From NCBI GenBank assembly GCA_903960725.1, contig CAJCBY010000056.1, positions 1-18,636 on the forward strand: a stretch of DNA of 18,636 bases. Reading direction: 5' to 3'. Positions 1-7,187 of this stretch are shown in pieces. A program made the position numbers and the translations under genes. The stretch's first letter is position 1; each line of letters begins with the position of its first letter. The DNA comes from an uncultured Cytophagaceae bacterium (GTDB lineage Bacteria > Bacteroidota > Bacteroidia > Cytophagales > Spirosomataceae). The notes beneath the pieces were generated by a model that ran no database searches, was not told the origin of the DNA, and was given only the letters and a program-made list of their open reading frames with translations.

Positions 1-926
1 GAGCAAAGTCCCATGCAAGCGGTACACATGCCCGCTTGGCAAGAATAAGGGATATCTAAATCCGCTTCTAAAGCCGCCTCTAAAATTGTTTCGCTCGGCT
101 GAACGGTAATTTTATGTTCTTTACCTTCGTAAATCAGGGTCACTTCTTGGGTTTGCAATGAGCCATCCTCTTCTGCCTGCTCCATCTCTTCACTCACCAC
201 TACGCCGAAAGATTCTTGGTGAATCTGACCTGTCGGCACATCAAACATCGCTAAAGACGATTGCACATCACTCATCATTCCTTGCGGCCCACACAAATAA
301 TACTGGGCAGAGGCGATGTCTAATCCTAATTCTTGCTTTAAATAATACACAATAGAAGCCTGGTTAATTCGACCTTTCAATCCTGGCCAATTCGGAGCCG
401 GCTTAGAAATAACATGTAATACTTTGAAACGGTTTGCGTGCAAGGACTCTAAAGAATCCAACGCCTTTTTGAAGATGATTTGATCTTCGTGGCGGGAGCC
501 ATAAATCAAGTGTATCTTGGATAAGGGCTCGCCATGAAGGAGCGTTTTAATCATCGACAATAAGGGAGTTATTCCTGATCCAGCGCCTACAAATACGTAG
601 GTTTTAGCAGCGGTGGAATCCGCATCCACGGAGAAATTCCCCATGGGTTCCAATACTTCCAGGCTATCCCCTTCTTTCAAGGTATCGCATAGAAAGTTAG
701 ATACTAAACCGCCTTCAATTCGTTTTACGGTGATTGCAGGGGACATATCGGTCTTCGGAGAAGAGGATAAACTATAGCTTCTGCGGACTTTTTTACCCTC
801 GATTTCGGGGATGACCGTTAAGAATTGACCAGATAAATAATGCACGGCATTGTGTATTGGTTGCCAAAAATGGATCGTCTTCGTGTCGATCGTCTCGTCC
901 GTAATTTCTTTAATTTTTAAATGCAT
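1..926 (-). CDS. Ferredoxin-NADP reductase-like protein with C-terminal 2Fe-2S domain (partial, C-terminus cut)
   Basis: Flavin-dependent oxidoreductase passing electrons between NAD(P)H, FAD and a plant-type 2Fe-2S cluster, like the PaaE/PaaK oxygenase reductases; probably cytoplasmic. I translated 308 codons from the ATG at 926 to the window edge without a stop. Seen: FAD-binding R49-S-Y51-S52; nucleotide-binding GAGSGITP at 114-121; CGPQGMM at 212-218, typical of the FNR NAD-binding lobe; then a ferredoxin domain from about 260 with C296-x4-C301-x2-C304. The fourth cluster cysteine, expected about 30 residues further on, lies outside the window. The start codon follows the stop of the GHL10 gene by one base (TAATATG), so the two are probably co-transcribed and perhaps translationally coupled. 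No phenylacetate or other oxygenase genes are nearby, so the electron acceptor is unknown. The family call is secure; the physiological partner is not. Confidence 0.88.
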   Translation of the reverse strand, partial: MHLKIKEITDETIDTKTIHFWQPIHNAVHYLSGQFLTVIPEIEGKKVRRSYSLSSSPKTDMSPAITVKRIEGGLVSNFLCDTLKEGDSLEVLEPMGNFSVDADSTAAKTYVFVGAGSGITPLLSMIKTLLHGEPLSKIHLIYGSRHEDQIIFKKALDSLESLHANRFKVLHVISKPAPNWPGLKGRINQASIVYYLKQELGLDIASAQYYLCGPQGMMSDVQSSLAMFDVPTGQIHQESFGVVVSEEMEQAEEDGSLQTQEVTLIYEGKEHKITVQPSETILEAALEADLDIPYSCQAGMCTACMGLC

Positions 927-927
927 A

Positions 928-2421
928 TTAATCGCTGCTAACGGGTTTAATCCAGGTTACAGCACTCGGTCTGCTTTCATTGTGCAGGCGATCGAAGGCT
1001 GTCACCGTAAATCCATAACCCGGTTTAAGGTCATCTTGTTCTAAAATTACTTCATTTGCTTTCCCCTTGTAGATGATGTTGCTCGGATCTTCCAAGTACT
1101 TTTTGTCTTGTTTAGGAATGCGGTAGACCACATAATAGGCTACCGGGTCCCCATCATCTGATTTTTCTCCAGCTTGCCAATGCAGTTTTTTATTGGCTAA
1201 AAATACGTCTGAAGGGGCATGCGGAGGAATACTATCGAGCCAAGGCGTGGTAGGCAATAAGGCTTGATGTGCGAAATAGTTCGAGCGAAGGGTGTCTCGA
1301 AAGCCTTTCATATTTTTAGTGAGTGAAGTGGAGCTGTAGAAAATCAATCCTTCACTTTGAGACATGCTACGGCTTATTTCGACCTGCTTTTTCATCTCCT
1401 TGTTTGACCACACATCCCCTAAATGATACGATGCCATCCCAAAATAGACCGGCTTCCCGTGGGAATGCGCATTCCACCAATCTGCTAATGGTTTAAAGGG
1501 TGCCACCCGATGTGACGTGTCCCAATACAATTGTGGCGCGATATAATCTAACCACCCTTTTCTAAGCCACTCATCAGTATCCGCATACAAATCGTCATAG
1601 GATTGTAAGCCCCGAGTGGTGGGTGATCCATTCACGGGATCGGCTGTTTTATGTCGCCAAATCCCAAAGGGACTTATCCCAAACTTGATCTTTGGATTTG
1701 TCTTGCGAATGGTCTCCGCTATTTCTTGAATTAGTGCACTTGTATTGCGGCGTCTCCAGTCCGCTTTAGACTCACTCGCGTGCCGGTACCGCAAGTATGT
1801 ATCTTCATCATTCAAGGTTGATTTCGGGTCTGGATACGGATAGAAATAATCGTCAAAGTGGATGCCATCCACATCGTAATTCACAATGATGTTTCGCACT
1901 AAGCCGGCGATGTAATGTCGAACCGCCGGTATACCAAAATCAAATAATAATTGCCCATTATAGCTCAACAGCCATTCTGGATGCTTTCTGGCTACGTGTT
2001 CTGAGCTTAAAAGAGACCGCGACGACATGGATGCCCGATTCAGGTTTAGCCACGCGTGAAATTCCATTCCTCTGGCGTGGGTCTGATCAATCATAAACTC
2101 CAATGGATCGTAATAAGGAGATGGTGCCTGTCCTTGTTTTCCGGAAAGGTAGGTAGTCCACGGTTCCGCGCTTTTTGCGTAAAGCGCGTCAGAGGCAGTT
2201 CTGATTTGGACAAAAAGGGCATTGATTCCCGTTTTTTGGTGGGAATTCACTAGGTCGATAAATTCGGATTTTTGTTTCGCTCCGTCGTAATTCCGCGGGC
2301 TAGGCCAGTCGATGTTTTGAACGGTAGCTACCCAAACTCCCCTTAACTCGCGTTTAGGTCCATCTGCCATCAAGCAGGCCGAAACAAGACAAAAAATAAG
2401 GGTAAAATTTAGGCGCATCAT
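928..2421 (-). CDS. Exported GHL10 (DUF187/YddW-DigH-like) glycosyl hydrolase
   Basis: A 497-residue secreted family-10-like glycosyl hydrolase (GHL10). The E. coli relative DigH (YddW) cleaves peptidoglycan glycan strands stripped of peptides, so a cell-wall role is plausible but inferred. Seen: a hydrophobic leader (4-18) ending in a lipobox-like V-S-A-C16, consistent with a lipoprotein, although ordinary signal-peptidase cleavage near residue 19 is also possible; the family signature RGVWVATVQNIDWPS at 27-41; barrel motifs GIHFDDYFYPYP at 186-197 and YIAPQLYW at 293-300; and a fibronectin-III-like C-terminal domain from about 403 to 493. The length is normal for Bacteroidota members. It starts with tandem ATGs (ATGATG). 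It lies 30 bases after the response regulator and one base before the ferredoxin reductase gene, so a three-gene operon is likely. Confidence 0.9.
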   Translation of the reverse strand: MMRLNFTLIFCLVSACLMADGPKRELRGVWVATVQNIDWPSPRNYDGAKQKSEFIDLVNSHQKTGINALFVQIRTASDALYAKSAEPWTTYLSGKQGQAPSPYYDPLEFMIDQTHARGMEFHAWLNLNRASMSSRSLLSSEHVARKHPEWLLSYNGQLLFDFGIPAVRHYIAGLVRNIIVNYDVDGIHFDDYFYPYPDPKSTLNDEDTYLRYRHASESKADWRRRNTSALIQEIAETIRKTNPKIKFGISPFGIWRHKTADPVNGSPTTRGLQSYDDLYADTDEWLRKGWLDYIAPQLYWDTSHRVAPFKPLADWWNAHSHGKPVYFGMASYHLGDVWSNKEMKKQVEISRSMSQSEGLIFYSSTSLTKNMKGFRDTLRSNYFAHQALLPTTPWLDSIPPHAPSDVFLANKKLHWQAGEKSDDGDPVAYYVVYRIPKQDKKYLEDPSNIIYKGKANEVILEQDDLKPGYGFTVTAFDRLHNESRPSAVTWIKPVSSD

Positions 2422-2451
2422 TCGGGATGCAATTTACCTAAAAATGGGCAA

Positions 2452-3153
2452 TTAGGCTTTGTCGATTGAAAATAAATAGCCTACTCCCTTTAATGTTTTG
2501 ATGTAATATTCTGGAATTTTCTCCCGCAATTTACGGATATGTACATCCACTGTGCGTTCTACCACGAATACATCTGTTCCCCAAACCTTCTCCAATAACT
2601 CGTCGCGGTTAAATACCTTATTGGGGTTTTTAGCTAGGAAAGAAAGTAATTCAAATTCTTTTTTAGGTAAAATTAAGGCACGACCCTGGAAAGTGGCGGC
2701 GTATTGTACCCGATCAATCACTAAATCGCCGATGGAAATAATGTCATTTTTCGATTCCGGAACAGCTGCTTCGCGCGTAAGCAAGGCGTTAATTCGACTG
2801 ATAAGTGCTCGTAATTTAATCGGTTTAACCACGTAATCTGTGGCTCCGCTTTCGAAAGCTGCGATTTCTGTATACTCTTCACCGCGTGCCGTTAGGAACA
2901 GGATGAGGGTGTTTTTGAACTCGGGGTTGGATTTGATTTGGCGGGCTGCTTCGATTCCGTCCATCTCGGGCATCATCACATCCATGATGATTAAATGCGG
3001 TTGAAAAGATTTTGCGACAGAGATAGCCTCTTTTCCATTTACTGCTTTTGCTAAAAGAAAGTTTTCTTTTAGTAAATTGTATTCCAATAACTCCAATATG
3101 TCTGCATCATCATCTACAAGTAGAATCTTATATGCTTTAGGGGCTGTTGCCAT
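2452..3153 (-). CDS. OmpR/PhoB-family response regulator (orphan)
   Basis: Two-component transcription regulator of 233 residues. The receiver domain (about 7-125) has the acidic pocket DDD at 14-16, phospho-acceptor D58 in MDVMMPEMDG, T88 and K110. The winged-helix DNA-binding domain (about 137-230) ends in the typical VDVHIRKLREKI and TLKGVGYLF segments. The open frame extends to an ATG at 3174, but a perfect -7 box sits directly upstream of that ATG (3183 to 3176), so the transcript should begin at or after it. I therefore place the start at the second ATG (3153), which also fits the usual N-terminal length before the first strand. No histidine kinase lies next to it; the following gene is the GHL10 hydrolase. 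It may autoregulate this operon, but that is inference. Confidence 0.92.
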   Translation of the reverse strand: MATAPKAYKILLVDDDADILELLEYNLLKENFLLAKAVNGKEAISVAKSFQPHLIIMDVMMPEMDGIEAARQIKSNPEFKNTLILFLTARGEEYTEIAAFESGATDYVVKPIKLRALISRINALLTREAAVPESKNDIISIGDLVIDRVQYAATFQGRALILPKKEFELLSFLAKNPNKVFNRDELLEKVWGTDVFVVERTVDVHIRKLREKIPEYYIKTLKGVGYLFSIDKA

Positions 3154-3175
3154 AGCTATTAAACGGGTTACCATA

Positions 3176-3183
3176 CAAATATA
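3176..3183 (-). promoter_or_regulatory. Candidate Bacteroidota -7 promoter box for the response regulator operon
   Basis: Read on the minus strand (3183 to 3176) the sequence is TATATTTG, an exact match to the Bacteroidota -7 consensus TAnnTTTG. The expected start of transcription is a few bases downstream, near 3170. No convincing TTG -33 element lies at the usual 17-20 base spacing. The position argues against the ATG at 3174 and for the ATG at 3153 as the response regulator start. Confidence 0.5.
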
Positions 3184-3220
3184 GAAAGTTGTATGTTATG
3201 GAATTGTTAATTTTAAAGAT

Positions 3221-4297
3221 ATGTCAAACAACCTAGCTTATTCGGCTCGCTTATCAAGTACCTTATTATCTGTGGCTTTGATTATCGCGTCGGCTTATAT
3301 ATTACAAGATTTGTTGATCTTGTTATCCTTTGCGCTCGTTTTTGCGTTGTTGCTGTTGCCTGCGACTAAATTTATGGAGGCCAAAGGTTTAGCGCGATCG
3401 CTCGCCATCAGTATTGCTATTTTACTTTCGTTTGCCCTCCTATCTGCTTTGCTCATCATTGCTGCTACGCAAATTATGGAGTTTTCCTCGGAGCTTCCGC
3501 TCTTCACTAAAAAAGCCGAAAAGTGGATATCTAGTTTTCAATCGTTTATTTCGGCGAATTTTAATATCTCCCGTCGCAAGCAGATGGTTGAGTTTAGTAA
3601 TGAGTTGATGGCACTTTTGAAGAATTCTGGTGTGATCATTAGTACGACTTTTTCTACGGCACTTCATACGATAACGGCCTTGATTTTAGTGCCTGTTTTC
3701 ACCTTTTTCTTCTTGTTCTACCGGGATTTCTTTGAGAGTTTTTTACAGAAAGTTTTCCCAAAAACGGAGGGTGAAGTTTTAACTAAAGTGATGGAGAAAA
3801 CAGGGTCTGTTGTCCAAAGTTATTTAGTCGGCTTACTCGTCGTGATGTTGATTGTGGCGGTGGTGAATTCCATTGGGTTTTGGTGGATCGGAGTGGAATA
3901 TCCGCTCTTTTTTGGATTCCTTACGGGGATACTTTTATTGATTCCTTACATCGGGATTTGGATGGGGGCTCTCTTTCCTATCTTATTGAGTTTAGTGACC
4001 TTAAGTCCATCTCACGCATTAGCCGTGGTGGCTTGGGTGGCAGCTGCACAATTTATTGAAGCGAATTTTATCACGCCTTTGGTCGTAGGATCAAAAGTGA
4101 GTATGAACCCGATGGTCGCGATGCTGGCTTTGTTGTGTGGTGAATTACTTTGGGGGATTCCAGGATTGATTTTGGCCTTACCATTAACGGCAGTCATGAA
4201 AGTAATTTTCGACTCCATTCCTAGTTTAGAGCCCTATGGATTCTTACTAGGGGAGGCACCAGAAAGAGTGAAGACTACAAAGACAAAAGCTCCTTAA
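3221..4297 (+). CDS. AI-2E family transporter (PerM/TqsA superfamily)
   Basis: Polytopic inner-membrane protein of 358 residues in the AI-2E/UPF0118 exporter family. Members export varied small molecules or drive Na+(Li+)/H+ exchange; the substrate cannot be read from sequence. Seen: paired N-terminal hydrophobic segments (about 12-49), another at 60-82, an amphipathic extracytoplasmic region (85-140), then further membrane segments (145-168, 200-222, 226-258, 264-280, 295-330). The family signature NFITPLVVGSKVSMNPM lies at 282-298 and GIPGLILALPLTAVMK follows at 312-327. The C-terminus is short and basic. It is a single-gene unit divergent from the response regulator, with a 67-base gap between start codons. 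Its last 23 bases overlap the 3' end of the convergent LytTR regulator gene. No clear promoter was found, only a 7/8 -7 match (3208-3215) too close to the ATG. Confidence 0.9.
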   Translation: MSNNLAYSARLSSTLLSVALIIASAYILQDLLILLSFALVFALLLLPATKFMEAKGLARSLAISIAILLSFALLSALLIIAATQIMEFSSELPLFTKKAEKWISSFQSFISANFNISRRKQMVEFSNELMALLKNSGVIISTTFSTALHTITALILVPVFTFFFLFYRDFFESFLQKVFPKTEGEVLTKVMEKTGSVVQSYLVGLLVVMLIVAVVNSIGFWWIGVEYPLFFGFLTGILLLIPYIGIWMGALFPILLSLVTLSPSHALAVVAWVAAAQFIEANFITPLVVGSKVSMNPMVAMLALLCGELLWGIPGLILALPLTAVMKVIFDSIPSLEPYGFLLGEAPERVKTTKTKAP

Positions 4298-5012
4298 AGC
4301 GGATGGATTGTCGGCGAGAAATTTCGATTTTCTCCCCTTTTTCTCCCTTTAAGGTCACTTGCAAACCACCCGAAAACCAAGGTTCAATCTTTTCGATGAA
4401 GTTTAGATTAACGATGTGTTTTCTGTTGCAGCGGAAGAATAATTTCGGGTCTAAACGCTCTTCTAGGGAATTGAGGGATTTTAGGACGAGAGGTTTTTGG
4501 TCGTCAAAAAATAAGCGAACATAATTTCCCATCGATTCGCACAAGCGCACGCGATCTAACCGCACAAACCAACATTTTTCTCCGTCTTTTACAAAAATCT
4601 GGTCATTCCCTCCTAATACATGGGAAGCTGAACTTATTTTTTCAGCGGAGGCAGGGCGTTTAAAGCGGGATTCTAATTTCTGAATGCTTTCACTTAGTCG
4701 GGATAATTCAACCGGCTTAAGTACATAATCCAGCGCATTTACTTCAAAAGCCTTCAGAGCATATTCGTCAAATGCAGTGGTGAAGATTATTTCAGGCAGA
4801 AAGCCGTCCCATTCCTCTAACCATTCAAATCCCGTTTTACCCGGCATTTGGATGTCTAAAAAAGCGACATCAGGTTGTAATTCTTCGATTAGCAGGCTTG
4901 CCTCATCCGTATTAGCGGCTTCCCCTACCACTTCGATCGAAGGGAAATTTTCTAATAAACGCTTAAGTTCATTTCTGGCAAGTCGTTCGTCGTCTACTAT
5001 GATGGCTCTCAT
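4275..5012 (-). CDS. LytTR-family response regulator
   Basis: Response regulator of 245 residues with the LytTR DNA-binding fold (LytR/AlgR/BtsR group), partner of the sensor kinase immediately upstream. The receiver domain (1-118) shows the acidic pair D8-D9, phospho-acceptor D53 in FLDIQMPGKTGFE, a TT pair near 78-79, and K99 in LKP. A linker (about 118-136) leads into the LytTR domain (137-243) with the typical RCNRKHIVNLNFIEKIEPW segment (194-212). The gene follows the kinase by 5 bases. Its stop codon lies inside the AI-2E transporter gene on the other strand, so the two genes overlap tail to tail by 23 bases and leave no room for a separate terminator. Target genes are unknown. Confidence 0.93.
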   Translation of the reverse strand: MRAIIVDDERLARNELKRLLENFPSIEVVGEAANTDEASLLIEELQPDVAFLDIQMPGKTGFEWLEEWDGFLPEIIFTTAFDEYALKAFEVNALDYVLKPVELSRLSESIQKLESRFKRPASAEKISSASHVLGGNDQIFVKDGEKCWFVRLDRVRLCESMGNYVRLFFDDQKPLVLKSLNSLEERLDPKLFFRCNRKHIVNLNFIEKIEPWFSGGLQVTLKGEKGEKIEISRRQSIRFKELLSL

Positions 5013-5017
5013 GGGAA

Positions 5018-6064
5018 TTAGGCTATTGTTTCAGCAAGATAAGGAATGCAAACGGAAGCGAGGACACGATTTTTGTCCAAAGGCTTTAAGTCAATATGAG
5101 CGGTTTCTCCAAACAATAAGGTAAGTCGATTTTGGGAATTAAGTAAACCTATACCGGTCGAATCCCCTTTTATTTTTAAATGACCTGGGTTGATGACCTG
5201 AAGATAAATTTGATCCTCTACACGCTCCCCATTGATTTCAATCAGCCCTTCTTTCGCTGAATGAGAAATACCATGTTTGATGGCGTTCTCTACTAAAGTC
5301 TGAAGTAGCATGGGAGGGATTTGGGCTTGAAGGATGTTTTTCGCTACGTCTATTTTCCAATTCAGTCGCTCCTCATACCGTATCTTTTCTAGATGTAAGT
5401 AATCTACTATCGTCTCTAATTCTTCTGTAATGGCAATGGTCTTTTTGCGTTCGGTCAATAAGGAACTTCGGAGCAACTTAGAGAGTTGGTTGATTCCTTT
5501 TTTGGCCTTCAATGGATCCTCCGTGATCAATGCCCGAATACTATTTAAGGCATTAAATACAAAATGCGGATTCATTTGCGCCCGCAAGACCTTGCCCTCC
5601 GTTTCTTGGATGGCATTCTCTAACTGATTTTTTTCGCGCTCCATTTCCACCTGCTTCTTTGAATATTGGAAGAAGAAATAAATCAACATCCAGATGGCTA
5701 GGGGCTTCATGAAATTAAATAGATATTGGGTGACGATGAAAGCATTCATCTGCACTTCAAAATTATCCCCGAGTAAATACTGGTCAAGCGGCAAATTGAG
5801 CGCCACTAAGGATGCGGCCATGAAACACAGCGCAAAGAAATGATTGCGGATCATGGCTAAAAGCGGTAAGTCTTGCCAAGAAAATTGTTTAATAACGCCT
5901 TTGTATGTGTGAGTTAAGAAAATAGCTAAACTGACATTAGCTAAAGACGCATAGATCCAGGCCCAATTCCAGCCATATTGATTCGTATATAACACCGCTT
6001 CGTTCAGTGCCCACGCGAACCATCCACCCGATTGAAATACCCAGTACATCCGCTTTTGAGACAT
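5018..6064 (-). CDS. LytS/YehU-type sensor histidine kinase
   Basis: Membrane sensor kinase of 348 residues in the His_kinase (PF06580) group that pairs with LytTR regulators. Seen: four hydrophobic segments (about 12-28, 34-52, 68-92, 108-133) with no recognisable extracytoplasmic sensor domain; a short coiled coil (about 135-162); the phosphorylation motif QMNPHFVFNALNSIRALI with H167; and an ATPase domain with N-box LVENAIKHGI (N260) and the glycine-rich STGIGLLNSQNRL (302-314). The start codon follows the phosphatase stop by one base (TAATATG), and its stop lies 5 bases before the LytTR gene. The order phosphatase, kinase, regulator suggests one transcript. With membrane-only sensing, the signal may be a membrane state or a small ligand; that is inference. 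Confidence 0.93.
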   Translation of the reverse strand: MSQKRMYWVFQSGGWFAWALNEAVLYTNQYGWNWAWIYASLANVSLAIFLTHTYKGVIKQFSWQDLPLLAMIRNHFFALCFMAASLVALNLPLDQYLLGDNFEVQMNAFIVTQYLFNFMKPLAIWMLIYFFFQYSKKQVEMEREKNQLENAIQETEGKVLRAQMNPHFVFNALNSIRALITEDPLKAKKGINQLSKLLRSSLLTERKKTIAITEELETIVDYLHLEKIRYEERLNWKIDVAKNILQAQIPPMLLQTLVENAIKHGISHSAKEGLIEINGERVEDQIYLQVINPGHLKIKGDSTGIGLLNSQNRLTLLFGETAHIDLKPLDKNRVLASVCIPYLAETIA

Positions 6065-6065
6065 A

Positions 6066-6719
6066 TTACATCGACTCGGGTAAGCCAGCTAGGTGAATAA
6101 TACAGTTTCCTTTTACGAGTCTAAACTCTTTCGCTGCATAATCATATTGCAGGTGATACAGGCAGAGGTTTTGGTGCGCGTAGTGGTCCATGTGGTGGAG
6201 TGGCGCATTAAATAAATGGGTGAGTAAAACCCGCATGGCACGACCGTGCATGGCAATTAAAACCGCCTTTTCTTCTTTGCGAGAAAGGAGGAGGTCGACG
6301 ACCGGTTTTTGGCGCTCTAGTACTTCTACGGGACTTTCGCCTTCCTCTGATTGGACATGCACATGACCCTCTCGCCAGGTTTTTGTTAAATTTTTATAGT
6401 ATAAATCATCCGCCGTATTGGGTGATTTACCTTCTTTATTCCCCCACGAAATTTCGTTTAATCCTTCATGCTGTTCCCAAGGCAAACCTTTTTCGATGAA
6501 GCCTTTTACCGACTGGTGGGTTCTTTTCAACGCAGAGGTATAAATTTTATCGATCGGAAGATCTTGGTAATGCGAAAAAAAGGCGTCGGCCTGTTTTTGG
6601 CCTAAATCATTCAAATCTGCGTCAATCCCACTGCCTTGCACGACCCCCTTGCGATTGTATTCCGTTTCGCCATGACGAATCAGGTAAATATCTTTCACTA
6701 AATCAGGTTGAACGTGCAT
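6066..6719 (-). CDS. Histidine phosphatase family protein (phosphoglycerate-mutase-like)
   Basis: Cytosolic phosphatase or mutase of 217 residues from the histidine phosphatase superfamily. The catalytic R15-H16-G17 is seen in YLIRHGETEYNRKG, a second arginine is at 66 (SALKRTHQS), the acidic proton donor is probably E89 (LNEISWG), and the second histidine H158 is in MHGRAMR. The length and motif spacing fit the cofactor-dependent phosphatase branch (GpmB/CobC-like). The substrate cannot be assigned. It is the first gene of the operon with the sensor kinase and LytTR regulator, joined to the kinase by a one-base TAATATG junction. Its own start codon has the same TTAATATG context. It is transcribed divergently from the menI-like gene across a 45-base gap, with a perfect -7 box inside that gap. 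Confidence 0.88.
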   Translation of the reverse strand: MHVQPDLVKDIYLIRHGETEYNRKGVVQGSGIDADLNDLGQKQADAFFSHYQDLPIDKIYTSALKRTHQSVKGFIEKGLPWEQHEGLNEISWGNKEGKSPNTADDLYYKNLTKTWREGHVHVQSEEGESPVEVLERQKPVVDLLLSRKEEKAVLIAMHGRAMRVLLTHLFNAPLHHMDHYAHQNLCLYHLQYDYAAKEFRLVKGNCIIHLAGLPESM

Positions 6720-6748
6720 ATTAATCGTATTTTATTCCGAATTTTAGC

Positions 6749-6756
6749 CAAAATTA
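6749..6756 (-). promoter_or_regulatory. Candidate -7 promoter box for the phosphatase-kinase-regulator operon
   Basis: Read on the minus strand (6756 to 6749) the sequence is TAATTTTG, an exact match to TAnnTTTG. It would give a leader of about 25 bases before the phosphatase ATG at 6719. No TTG -33 element is evident. The opposite strand of this 45-base gap shows only a poor -7 resemblance (TATTTTAT, 6728-6735) with TTG at 6708-6710 for the men genes. Confidence 0.45.
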
Positions 6757-6764
6757 CGAAATAT

Positions 6765-7187
6765 ATGTTTAATACTTCCATCTCGCTAGAGACATTGAAT
6801 TCGATGTCAAAAGGCAATATGATTGAACATCTGGGCATTGAATTTACCGAAATTCAAGCAGGATATATTAAGGCTAAAATGCCGGTCGACCACCGAACAA
6901 AACAGCCATTAGGTTTGTTACATGGGGGAGCGTCTGTAGTTTTAGCAGAAACAATGGGCAGCACAGCCGTGGTTTTGGCCTTGAAAGACCCCATGAAGGA
7001 AACGGGAGTAGGGGTTGAGATTAATGCAAACCATTTAAAGTCTGCTCGAGGTGGTTATGTGATAGGCACATGTGTACCCTTGCGTATCGGTCGCACCTTA
7101 CATGTATATGAGATTAAAATTCACGACGAAGAAGAAAATTTGATTTGTGCTAGCCGATTGACGGTAGCGATTATTGCTTTAAAATGA
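6765..7187 (+). CDS. menI: Hotdog-fold thioesterase, probable 1,4-dihydroxy-2-naphthoyl-CoA hydrolase
   Basis: Small acyl-CoA thioesterase of 140 residues (PaaI/YdiI type). The segment LLHGGASVVLAETMGS (51-66) is nearly identical in pattern to the E. coli YdiI/MenI active site: HGG at 53-55 and catalytic E62. In menaquinone synthesis this enzyme releases 1,4-dihydroxy-2-naphthoate from its CoA ester. The open frame reaches back to an ATG at 6708 inside the divergent phosphatase gene. I chose the ATG at 6765 because it gives the family length (YdiI is about 136 residues) and avoids a basic extension unlike the family. The stop overlaps the next start (ATGA, 7184-7187), so it is coupled to the isochorismate synthase gene, which supports the menaquinone assignment. 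A general PaaI-type thioesterase remains possible. Confidence 0.82.
   Translation: MFNTSISLETLNSMSKGNMIEHLGIEFTEIQAGYIKAKMPVDHRTKQPLGLLHGGASVVLAETMGSTAVVLALKDPMKETGVGVEINANHLKSARGGYVIGTCVPLRIGRTLHVYEIKIHDEEENLICASRLTVAIIALK

Noticed and set aside
4777..5124. A 115-codon plus-strand frame across the LytTR/kinase junction
   Set aside because: It is antisense to two well-defined genes, with a serine-rich composition typical of reverse-strand shadows.
6708..6764. A 19-codon basic N-terminal extension of the menI-like thioesterase, as a possible targeting signal
   Set aside because: It would overlap the divergent phosphatase start, and hotdog thioesterases of this type have no such leader.
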